This document shows positions 9,494 to 15,991 of a stretch of 52,040 bases of DNA, piece after piece. The stretch spans positions 1 to 52,040 of the forward strand of contig JAQWJQ010000249.1 in the NCBI GenBank assembly GCA_029248265.1. The letters run 5' to 3'. The stretch's first letter is position 1; the number at the start of each line of letters is the position of its first letter. The notes below the pieces were generated by a model. The model did not search any database. It was not told where the DNA came from and saw only the letters and a program-made list of their open reading frames with translations. Position numbers and translations under genes: made by a program. This DNA is from Planctomycetota bacterium (GTDB taxonomy: Bacteria; Planctomycetota; UBA1135; GCA-002686595).

Positions 9494-10914
9494 CAGAACT
9501 GGAAGTAGAAGAACTCGACGGGCTGGCGAACGCCGAAGACCAACATCCCGAGGATGAGGGCGGCGAAGAGGAGTGCGCGCGGGAAGAGGGGCAGCCGGAG
9601 CGGCACGAGGAGGTCCCTGGTGCTGTGCTGGAAGAGCTGGATGACCACCAATGGCCACGTGAAGTAGGCCAGGCTCGCGAGGCCTGCCGCGGCGCGGTCG
9701 GTCCAAAGGAACGACTGGTGGGTCAACAGGTGCCAGAACTGGTCCACCGAGGTGCAGCGGACGACGGCCATGCCGATCAGCATGAGGGGCCAGAAGAGCA
9801 CGATCCGGGTCCACTCACCCGCGAGGGACAGGGGGCGCCTGGGGTCGATTCCGCGGGCGTCCGCCCAGATGCGCTCCATCACGAGGAGTACCCCGTGGTA
9901 GCTCCCCCAGAGGATGTAGGGCCACGCGGCCCCGTGCCAGAGTCCCCCGAGCGCCATCACCACGAACATATTCCTGTATGTGGAGACTCGCCCACCACGG
10001 TTCCCGCCGAGGGGGATGTACAGGTAGTCACGCAGCCAGGTAGAGAGGCTCACGTGCCAGCGCAGCCAGAAGTCACTGGGGCCGGTCGCCAGGTACGGCA
10101 GCCGGAAGTTCAGCAGGAACTCGAAGCCCATCAACTTGGCGAGCCCGCGCGCAATGTCGGAGTAGCCTGAGAAGTCGCAGTAGATGTGGATCGTGAACCC
10201 GAGCACGGCCACGAACGGCTCCAGCCCCTGCAGGGTCTCCCACCCTTCGCCGAAGAGCGGATTGCTCACGAGCGCGGCCTGATCAGCGATGACCGTCTTC
10301 TTGAAGTAACCCCAGACCAGCAGCCAGAGGCCCGCCTGCACCTTGCTCGCCGTGACCTCTCGCGGCGACTCGATCTGCGGGAGCAGGCGCGCCGCCCGCT
10401 CGATGGGACCCGCAACCAGCTGCGGGAAGAAGCTCACGAAGAGCGCGAAGCCGAGGAAGTCTCTCGTCGCTGGCATCCGGCGCCGATACACATCGATCGT
10501 GTAGCTCAGCGTCTGGAAGGTATAGAAGCTGATGCCCACGGGGAGCAGCACCCGGAGGGTCGGCAGGTGCACCGAGAAGCCCAGGGCTGCGAGCAGCTCG
10601 GCGGTACTGTCGATGAAGAAGTCGAAGTACTTGAAGAAGCCGAGGATCCCGAGGTTGATCACCACGGAGAGCGTCACCAAGCGCTTCCGAACGCGCTCGT
10701 CGCCCGTTCGATCGAGCCGCCCGCCGATCAGGAAGTCGAGGACCGTCGAGATCCCGAGGAGCAGCAGGAAGCGCGCGTCCCAGTACCCATAGAACAGGTA
10801 ACTAGCCCCGAGCAGCAGCGCGTTCTGCGACCGAAAACGCCGCGGTCCCAACCCCAGGTACACCGCGTACACCACGGCGAAGAAGAGCGGAAAGATCCAG
10901 GAGTTGAACTGCAT
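9493..10914 (-). CDS. MBOAT-family O-acyltransferase (AlgI-like)
   Basis: 473 residues with about ten to eleven membrane segments. It opens with MQFNSWIFPLFFAVVYAVYL, the classic N-terminus of AlgI-like proteins. Diagnostic family stretches follow: LLPVGISFYTFQTLSYTIDVYR, FPQLVAGPIERA, YCDFSGYSDIARG, FWLRWHVSLSTWLRDYLYIP and the catalytic-histidine segment GLWHGAAWPYILWGSYHG (His near residue 324). These proteins take acyl groups from the cytoplasm and pass them across the membrane to O-acylate exported polysaccharides. The next gene, overlapping by one base, is its probable extracytoplasmic partner. No polysaccharide synthase is nearby, so the polymer acylated is unknown. Confidence 0.93.
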   Translation of the reverse strand: MQFNSWIFPLFFAVVYAVYLGLGPRRFRSQNALLLGASYLFYGYWDARFLLLLGISTVLDFLIGGRLDRTGDERVRKRLVTLSVVINLGILGFFKYFDFFIDSTAELLAALGFSVHLPTLRVLLPVGISFYTFQTLSYTIDVYRRRMPATRDFLGFALFVSFFPQLVAGPIERAARLLPQIESPREVTASKVQAGLWLLVWGYFKKTVIADQAALVSNPLFGEGWETLQGLEPFVAVLGFTIHIYCDFSGYSDIARGLAKLMGFEFLLNFRLPYLATGPSDFWLRWHVSLSTWLRDYLYIPLGGNRGGRVSTYRNMFVVMALGGLWHGAAWPYILWGSYHGVLLVMERIWADARGIDPRRPLSLAGEWTRIVLFWPLMLIGMAVVRCTSVDQFWHLLTHQSFLWTDRAAAGLASLAYFTWPLVVIQLFQHSTRDLLVPLRLPLFPRALLFAALILGMLVFGVRQPVEFFYFQF

Positions 10915-10961
10915 CGAAGCGTGAGCTCGGCGGGAGGGGCCCGCCTATGGAGAGGCGCGAG

Positions 10962-10976
10962 CCTCCACGGTGGAGG
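10962..10976. repeat. 15-base palindrome upstream of the MBOAT gene
   Basis: CCTCCAC and GTGGAGG flank a single G, so the 15 bases read the same on both strands apart from the centre. It lies 48 bases before the MBOAT start and 49 bases after the end of the preceding minus-strand gene. It could be an operator or the stem of a terminator of the upstream gene; no T run follows. Confidence 0.35.
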
Positions 10977-11024
10977 GCCCGCGCCGCGGTTGGATCCTAC
11001 AGAGGATCACAGGTCCGGTAGGGT

Positions 11025-11465
11025 TCAGCCTTGGAGCTTAATGGCGAGCTGGTCCAGATCGACCCCTCGGAGGTCGGACGGCGTGATACGCCCCATGTGT
11101 TCGAAGCGCTTGCGCTCCTCGGAGGAGCTCATCTCAGCAGTGGAACCCAAGGGGAGCCGCTTCGGGAAGCGCTTGACCTTGCCCGCGGTGCGCACGACCT
11201 CGGCGAGGTTCTCGGGAAGCCCCTCAGGCAGACTCTCCCGGCGCTGGAGCGCGCGGCGCGCTCGCTTGCAGACCTCCAGGGTGCTCGAGAGGTTGGTGCG
11301 GATCTTGATCAGCCGGTCCATGTCCGGATCAGGACCGTCGAGCGACCGCTTCACCTTGGCGCTCGCCACCTCAAGGACCGCGATCAGAGTGTTGAGCTTG
11401 CGCATCAGACGCTCCCGGTACTCAGGGGACTCAAGGTCTGTTTCGTTGAAGGGCTCTTCGGACAT
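11025..11465 (-). CDS. Small charged helical protein, unknown
   Basis: 146 residues from the ATG at 11465; the frame extends 17 codons further but those residues are of poor quality. The protein opens with an acidic stretch (MSEEPFNETDLESPEY) and is otherwise highly charged and helical. Residues ~17-80 have heptad-like hydrophobic spacing (LMRKLNTLIAVLEVASAKVK, LIKIRTNLSSTLEVCKRAR), suggesting a coiled coil or helical bundle. There is no signal peptide or membrane segment, so it is cytoplasmic. I do not recognise the family. The coding signal (strong G/C third positions, length, no competing gene) makes it likely real. Confidence 0.6.
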   Translation of the reverse strand: MSEEPFNETDLESPEYRERLMRKLNTLIAVLEVASAKVKRSLDGPDPDMDRLIKIRTNLSSTLEVCKRARRALQRRESLPEGLPENLAEVVRTAGKVKRFPKRLPLGSTAEMSSSEERKRFEHMGRITPSDLRGVDLDQLAIKLQG

Positions 11466-11829
11466 CGTCAGCGTGGTCGGGAGTGCTTGGTGCGCACGGG
11501 ACCATTCCCGACGCACACAAATCTACCCTGCCCCCGAGCCTGGGTCGCAAGACCATCGAGACGGCTTTCTAATCCCTCCACGGGCCGCCCATTGCCTCGA
11601 ACCGGGATCTGTCCCGGCGTGGGGTGGAAGGCGCTTGGCCCTGCCCAAGTGGCCCGACCTGTCCACGAGGTCGAGCTGAGAAGCACCCCGCGAGCGCGCC
11701 CGCGGAGGACGGACTCAGGGAGGGGCGGGACCTGCCGCGAACCTGGGAGCGAACCCGGAAGCGAACCCGGAAGCGAAGCCTGGAGGGGACCGCTGAAGGG
11801 CACCTCAAGGGAGGGCTCTGAGCGTGGTG
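11466..11829. other. 364-base spacer with no convincing gene
   Basis: Open frames exist on both strands, but their products are low-complexity Arg/Gly/Pro/Ser-rich and one is just the translated 12-bp repeat (Pro-Gly-Ser-Leu units). The only clear structure is the tandem repeat at 11737-11784. On the minus strand this is the region downstream of the RseB-like gene, so it may contain its terminator, but no hairpin plus T run was recognised. Confidence 0.5.
11737..11784. repeat. Four tandem copies of a 12-bp unit
   Basis: Consensus GCGAACCCGGAA. The units begin at 11737, 11749, 11761 and 11773. The middle two are identical and the outer two differ at two or more positions, as expected for a short repeat growing by slippage. 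It is a multiple of three and so would be frame-neutral, but the flanking frames do not look coding. Confidence 0.8.
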
Positions 11830-12870
11830 TCAGAACGCCGACTGAACGATGCTCGCGAGGCCCGTCACCTTCACGCGACCGGCCACGACAAATCGGACCC
11901 CGCCGAACTCGCCGAAGCCCACCTCCCAATCGCCAAGTGAGGTGACCCGGAGGTCGCCCGGCGTGGCGCTAACGATGGTCTGCTGGGCCGAGTGCGCGAA
12001 GCTGATGGTCTGCAGTCCGTCCGTGGCGATCAAGCGCACCCAAGGCCCGGGCTGCAGGATCGAGGAGTTGGTCAACGAGGGCTGGCTCGGGATCGTCAAG
12101 AGCTCTCCGCCGTACAGCTCGTAGCCCGGCGGGAAGACGTCCGGAACGAAGACCTCCGCGCCGACCTGAGCCGCGAGCCCAGAGTTGAGGTCCAGCGCTT
12201 GAGCCGGGAACGAACGCTCACGGAGGTTGAGGTCGGACGTGTCCCCGCCATAGGTGAACGTCTCGAAGACCGACTCGATGATGGGCTGTTGGGACCCATC
12301 AAACTCACGCCAGGCCAGGACAAACCCGGTCGTCGGGTCGATGTCGGCCTCGAAGTGCCCAGGCCGCTCGCCGAGGCTCACGAAGCGCACGAACTCCACG
12401 CGCTCGCACTGAATCCCTGCCACAGGCTGCGGGGCTGAGAGCACGTTGATCGAGTAGCTTCCGCAGGCCTGCTGCAGGCTCCAAACGCGGAAGTCGCGCA
12501 TCTGCCAATGGAAGCGCGCGGCGTTCTCATGGACCAGCGGGAAGCTCAGGGGGTCGGTGTCAGGGAGGAGTGAGACCGAATCCAGGAGCTCCACCGCGAA
12601 GGCGCCGGAACCATTGGCTCCGACATCCTCGAGGACCTCCATCACGTTCTGGTCCCGAACCACCCGGACCCTGCGCGTCCCCCTGAACGCGGTGTTGTCC
12701 TTTGACCGCTCCACGAGGTTCATGAACGGCGGAAGAGATCCGCTGGAGGACTCCGAGATCGCGGGCGGGTCTCCCTGATCCGGGCCAGCAGGGCCGACGC
12801 CACAGGCGGTCAGGCCCAGCGAAAGGACCCCGAACGAGAGCAGGCCGAGGGCCAAGCGCTGGAAACTCAC
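11830..12870 (-). CDS. RseB/MucB-like lipoprotein, sigma-factor pathway sensor
   Basis: 346 residues from a GTG whose first bases overlap the anti-sigma stop (4-base GTGA overlap). A lipoprotein signal is present with lipobox Leu20-Thr-Ala-Cys23. The rest has two parts, as in RseB: an N-terminal LolA-like beta domain (NTAFRGTRRVRVVRDQNVME, then FEADIDPTTGFVLAWREFD) and a smaller C-terminal domain (FPPGYELYGGELLTI, then VRLIATDGLQTISFAHS) that matches the 'SDGLAsvSvF' strand of MucB/RseB. In Gammaproteobacteria RseB binds the periplasmic part of the anti-sigma factor and guards it from proteolysis. The position after sigma and anti-sigma genes supports that role. Unlike the proteobacterial protein, this one is lipid-anchored. 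Confidence 0.72.
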   Translation of the reverse strand: MSFQRLALGLLSFGVLSLGLTACGVGPAGPDQGDPPAISESSSGSLPPFMNLVERSKDNTAFRGTRRVRVVRDQNVMEVLEDVGANGSGAFAVELLDSVSLLPDTDPLSFPLVHENAARFHWQMRDFRVWSLQQACGSYSINVLSAPQPVAGIQCERVEFVRFVSLGERPGHFEADIDPTTGFVLAWREFDGSQQPIIESVFETFTYGGDTSDLNLRERSFPAQALDLNSGLAAQVGAEVFVPDVFPPGYELYGGELLTIPSQPSLTNSSILQPGPWVRLIATDGLQTISFAHSAQQTIVSATPGDLRVTSLGDWEVGFGEFGGVRFVVAGRVKVTGLASIVQSAF

Positions 12871-13610
12871 CGCGCCCCCCCTGGGTACTCGCCCGTCAGT
12901 GATGCCAGGAAGGCACGGTCCAACGCCGAGGCGCTCACCGCGTCCAGGGACTGCACCCGGACGATGTTCAGCGGCGGGTTGGCAGAGGCCGACTCGCCGA
13001 GGGGCCCAACCAGCCTCGCAGTGGCGACCAGGAGCGCCGCGGCGCTGACCGCGACCGCGAACCGACGGATCACCCGCCTCCGGAACGGCGACGCGGCCAC
13101 AACGCCAGAACTTGGATCGAGCACCCGCCCGTCCAGCTCCGAGGGGGCGACCTTACGGTCCAGCCGGCCGGCCATGCTCCGGACCATGCCTTCTGCCGAC
13201 GCTTCGACGCGCTCCTCGACCAGCCGTTCGAGGACCGCGGGGGCCCCGACGCCCTTCAGGTTGGCTTCGACTTGACCCTCGACCAGGCCAGCGAGCTCCT
13301 CAGGCGCGGGGTGCGCCTGCAGGCCAGTGACGAGCCCCGCGGCGCGATCCTGCCTGAACCCAGCCTCGAGGCTCGCGACGACGCGCCCATCCAGCTCCTC
13401 AGGAGCCTGCAGACGCGGGAGTGAACGGAGGGCGCGCAGGTGCCCCTCGGCCGACCTCAACGCCGACAGCTGCCCCTGGGTGGGGCGCTCATCAGCTCCG
13501 CCACCGAAGGCAGACGCCCCAGCTCCGGACGGAGCGAAGAGTTCGCAGAGCCAAGCCTCGGGCAACACCGGCTCTAGGCGGCTGTCCTGGGGATCGGGAG
13601 AGGAAGACAT
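12867..13610 (-). CDS. Transmembrane anti-sigma factor with internal helical repeats
   Basis: 247 residues. One membrane segment lies at ~183-204 (RFAVAVSAAALLVATARLVG), preceded by a strongly basic stop (FRRRVIRR), so residues 1-180 are cytoplasmic and only ~42 residues are outside. No HxxxCxxC zinc motif is present. The cytoplasmic part holds three to four degenerate repeats of a unit like APEELDGRVVASLEAG (starting near residues 69, 102, 123 and 155). Position between an ECF sigma gene and an RseB-like gene is the main evidence that it restrains the sigma factor. It starts 48 bases after the sigma gene and overlaps the RseB-like gene by 4 bases. Confidence 0.72.
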   Translation of the reverse strand: MSSSPDPQDSRLEPVLPEAWLCELFAPSGAGASAFGGGADERPTQGQLSALRSAEGHLRALRSLPRLQAPEELDGRVVASLEAGFRQDRAAGLVTGLQAHPAPEELAGLVEGQVEANLKGVGAPAVLERLVEERVEASAEGMVRSMAGRLDRKVAPSELDGRVLDPSSGVVAASPFRRRVIRRFAVAVSAAALLVATARLVGPLGESASANPPLNIVRVQSLDAVSASALDRAFLASLTGEYPGGAR

Positions 13611-13658
13611 GGAGAGGTGAGGCGCGACAGAAGCGAGATCGGCAGGACCAGGCAGACT

Positions 13659-14291
13659 TCAGCGCCCTTCTTCGTGAATGAAGTGACGATCGACGATTGG
13701 AGTGAGCTCACGGTCCAGGGCGGCGTGAGCGCGAGAGAGTCTGGACTTGACGGTTCCGAGGGAGATCATCAGCGTCTCGGCAATCTCGTCATAGCTGAGG
13801 CTCTCCAGGTAACGGAGAACGACGATCGTCCGCATCTTGGGCGAGAGCCTATCGATGGCCCTCTGAATGTCCTGCTCGAGCTCGTGGCGAGAGGCGAAGG
13901 CGGTGGGCGCCTCGGTCCGCTCGTCTTCCACGTCAAATCCGCCGCCATCCCGACCTGCGGGAGACTGCAGCCCCTCAAGGGAGACCTGGAACCGAGCCGC
14001 GGCCCGTCGCTTGATATCGATGCTCGCGTTGACCGCGATCCGGTAGACCCAGCTCGAGAAGCGCGACTCGAAGCGGAAGGCGCCGATCTTGCGGTGCACG
14101 ATCCCGAAGGTCTCCTGCGACGCGTCCAGCGCGTCCGTCGCGTTTCCAGTGACCCGGAAGCAGACGTTGAAGACCCGATCCTTGTAGCGCTCGTAGACCT
14201 GACGAAAGGCCCCGCCGAAGCCCTCGCCCAGCGAGCGCTGGCACTGAAGGATCAGATCGTGATCAGGGTCGTTCTTGAGCGGTCCAGACAT
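13659..14291 (-). CDS. ECF sigma factor, RpoE-like
   Basis: 210 residues. Region 2 spans ~30-100, with FRQVYERYKDRVFNVCFRVTG, ATDALDASQETF and the promoter-melting stretch RFSSWVYRIAVNASIDIKRR. Region 4 is at ~140-195: LSPKMRTIVVLRYLESLSYDEIAETLMISLGTVKSRLSRA contains the -35-reading helix-turn-helix. A ~40-residue linker between the regions is Gly/Asp/Glu-rich. It is first in an operon with the anti-sigma and RseB-like genes, so it probably drives an envelope-stress or surface-protein regulon. A sigma-E-like promoter sits just upstream (14304-14333), suggesting autoregulation. Confidence 0.93.
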   Translation of the reverse strand: MSGPLKNDPDHDLILQCQRSLGEGFGGAFRQVYERYKDRVFNVCFRVTGNATDALDASQETFGIVHRKIGAFRFESRFSSWVYRIAVNASIDIKRRAAARFQVSLEGLQSPAGRDGGGFDVEDERTEAPTAFASRHELEQDIQRAIDRLSPKMRTIVVLRYLESLSYDEIAETLMISLGTVKSRLSRAHAALDRELTPIVDRHFIHEEGR

Positions 14292-14608
14292 GCTTACACC
14301 AAGCTTAGACGCTCGCGGCGCTCTGAGGGTTCCAGGTCGATGAGCTCCTTTGAGGTCCTTTCAAGCTAGGCCCGGGCGCGTCAGCCGCCTTGAAACCCGG
14401 GCGTCGCATGACACCGAGTCGGCGCCGACCTGAATTCGGCCTGCCCCGGCGCTGCAACCGGCGTCAGAGCGCCGCCAGGGGGACTCAGACCGCGAATCCA
14501 CGGGCGGGGCAGACCGTCCGCCTTGCGCCAGAGCCAGAGGCGGTCCGGGGCCGGCGCAGACTCCGAGGGCGTCCAGTGGTGAGAATCTGCGCCGGGGCGG
14601 CGCGGCGC
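14292..14608. other. 317-base spacer
   Basis: Lies between the start of the sigma gene and the end of the next minus-strand gene. Apart from the promoter-like boxes at 14304-14333 and a GC-rich hairpin overlapping the end of the neighbouring gene (14593-14614; GGCGGC and GCCGCC with a 10-base loop), I see nothing that looks like a gene or RNA. Confidence 0.5.
14304..14333 (-). promoter_or_regulatory. Sigma-E-like promoter of the sigma factor operon
   Basis: Reading the minus strand, a -35-like GGAACCC (plus 14327-14333) is followed by 16 bases and then GTCTAA (plus 14305-14310). The E. coli sigma-E promoter pattern is GGAACTT, about 16 bases, then TCTAA/TCTGA, so the match is close in both boxes and in spacing. 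Transcription would begin roughly 6-7 bases before the ATG at 14291, giving an almost leaderless mRNA, which is the main reason for caution. Confidence 0.45.
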
Positions 14609-15607
14609 TCAGCCGCCGATCAGGGCGATTGGATCGATGGTCTCGTAGGTGGAGCCGAGCGCGGCGCTGCAGTCGGACACGCAGAATGTGTCCCAGCCCT
14701 GAAGGCAATCTGCCTCGATGATCTGGTGGAGCATGATCGGCCCGTTACCGCCGACCACCGCAGAGCGCTGGAAGCAGATCGAGCCCGGCACCCAGTTGCT
14801 CGGGATGCTCGGGGAGGCACTCCCCGGAATCGGCTGGCGGACGCTGCCGCCCCCCTGACTGGCCTGGAGCGAAGACTGAGCCACGCTGGTCCGACGCATC
14901 AGCGGGACCCCACCGACCGAGGAGACGTCCACCTTGGCGGCCGCTGAATAGGACTGCGAGACGGTGTCCCCTGCCGCTACGAAGAAGGTGACCTCGCCGG
15001 CCGCCTCGAGGAAGTTGGGCGGGATCGGCAACTCGGCGCAGATCAGCTGACCTCCACTGGAGGTGATCTGACTGGTGTAGGTCATCAACGAGGAGAAGCG
15101 CGCCAGCGGCACGCTGACGACCTGACCTCCCCGAAGTGCTCCAAGCCGAACGAACGATTGGCCGAGAGCTCCGGCGGGCTCGTAAATCACCAACACCAGC
15201 AGGGCTGCGCTCTCCTCACCGCGCGCGGTGAGGTTGGCGCTGACCTCCTCGATGAGGGGCACGGAGTAGAAGTCCAGCGGGTCGGACTGCCGGGCCACCT
15301 CTTCCCCATCCGTGAAGCCGTCGTCGTCCGAGTCGTCGAAGAACGGGAAGGTCCCGAGGACCCTCTCCTGATCGTCGGACAGGCCGTCGCCGTCGTAGTC
15401 CACCAGACCCGTGGTCGCGCTGAGCTCCGTGACGGGCACGCCGGCCGCTTCGACCGGGTTGAGGACCGACTCCGTGGCAGCCATCAGCAGGACCCCAGCA
15501 CCAAGCGCGGACCCGACACCGACCCACCTGGGGGTGACGCCCAGGCTCTCAGAGGCGGCCTCACGCGCCGCTCGGCTCGGATGGGTGCTGGCGTGACGTA
15601 GATTCAT
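14609..15607 (-). CDS. Exported protein with thrombospondin-3-like calcium-binding repeats
   Basis: 332 residues from the ATG at 15607; a GTG at 15646 with AAAGG in front is an alternative start that adds 13 residues. The N-terminus is basic and is followed by a hydrophobic stretch (WVGVGSALGAGVLLMAA) that could be a signal or anchor. Two Asp-rich loops, DYDGDGLSDDQE and DSDDDGFTDGEE, match thrombospondin type 3/EF-hand-like calcium-binding repeats seen in surface proteins. The remainder is beta-rich with several cysteines near the end (ICFQ, DCLQGWDTFCVSDCSA), probably forming disulfides outside the cytoplasm. The biological role is unknown; a surface or cell-wall protein is inferred. Confidence 0.72.
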   Translation of the reverse strand: MNLRHASTHPSRAAREAASESLGVTPRWVGVGSALGAGVLLMAATESVLNPVEAAGVPVTELSATTGLVDYDGDGLSDDQERVLGTFPFFDDSDDDGFTDGEEVARQSDPLDFYSVPLIEEVSANLTARGEESAALLVLVIYEPAGALGQSFVRLGALRGGQVVSVPLARFSSLMTYTSQITSSGGQLICAELPIPPNFLEAAGEVTFFVAAGDTVSQSYSAAAKVDVSSVGGVPLMRRTSVAQSSLQASQGGGSVRQPIPGSASPSIPSNWVPGSICFQRSAVVGGNGPIMLHQIIEADCLQGWDTFCVSDCSAALGSTYETIDPIALIGG

Positions 15608-15655
15608 ACGGAAGCGGCGCGGGCCGTTGCGGGGACGTTTCCCCACGTGCCTTTA

Positions 15656-15668
15656 GGCTCACTGAGCC
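15656..15668. promoter_or_regulatory. Palindrome upstream of the calcium-repeat protein gene
   Basis: GGCTCA and TGAGCC flank one C. It lies 10 bases before the alternative GTG start at 15646. A run of seven T (15691-15697; A on the coding strand) lies about 25 bases further upstream of it, in a G+C-rich surrounding. Together they look like a control region, but no clear -35/-10 pair was found. Confidence 0.3.
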
Positions 15669-15830
15669 CCCAGGATACAGCAAGAGCGATTTTTTTGGAC
15701 GCTTGCCCCAGGGGCTACAGGGCGCCGTGAGGGCGAATTCTGCCCCCAGAATGTCGACCACTCCCATTCAGGTGGGGTGCCTGTGGCGCGATGGACCCCA
15801 CGGGCGCTAAGCTCTCGCCCCCTAAAACGG

Positions 15831-15907
15831 GCGCCCGTAGCTCAGCTGGATAGAGCGTTCGCCTCCGGAGCGAAAGGTCACAGGTTCGAATCCTGTCGGG
15901 CGTACCA
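15831..15907 (+). tRNA. tRNA-Arg, anticodon CCG
   Basis: A complete cloverleaf is visible: acceptor GCGCCCG with CGGGCGT (last pair G-U), D arm GCTCAGCTGGATAGAGC, anticodon stem TTCGC/GCGAA enclosing CTCCGGA (anticodon CCG, reads CGG), five-base variable loop, and T arm ACAGG-TTCGAAT-CCTGT. The discriminator is A and the terminal CCA is encoded. Open frames crossing it on both strands are spurious. Confidence 0.97.
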
Positions 15908-15917
15908 CCCCACCCAC

Positions 15918-15945
15918 GCCGATCTCCCCTCCCACCGGGATCGGC
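15918..15945 (+). terminator. Hairpin after the tRNA gene
   Basis: GCCGATC (15918-15924) pairs with GATCGGC (15939-15945), starting 10 bases after the tRNA CCA end. The loop can be tightened by TCCC/GGGA pairing. No T run follows, so this may be a processing or pausing structure instead of an intrinsic terminator. Confidence 0.4.
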
Positions 15946-15991
15946 CGCGCGGAACCAGCGGGGGGGGGCAGATCTCACCTCAGGCAGGATC

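Noticed and set aside
9494-9814. Upstream extension of the SGNH-like gene
   Set aside because: These residues are Arg/Pro/His-rich and lie inside the MBOAT gene; the coupled ATG at 9493 is better.
11566-11929. Frames translating the 12-bp repeat (Pro-Gly-Ser-Leu units)
   Set aside because: Low complexity, no ribosome site, no homologous style; the repeat explains the open frame.
14593-14614. GC-rich hairpin at the end of the calcium-repeat protein gene, as a terminator
   Set aside because: It overlaps the stop codon, no T run follows, and stems like this are common in this G+C-rich DNA.
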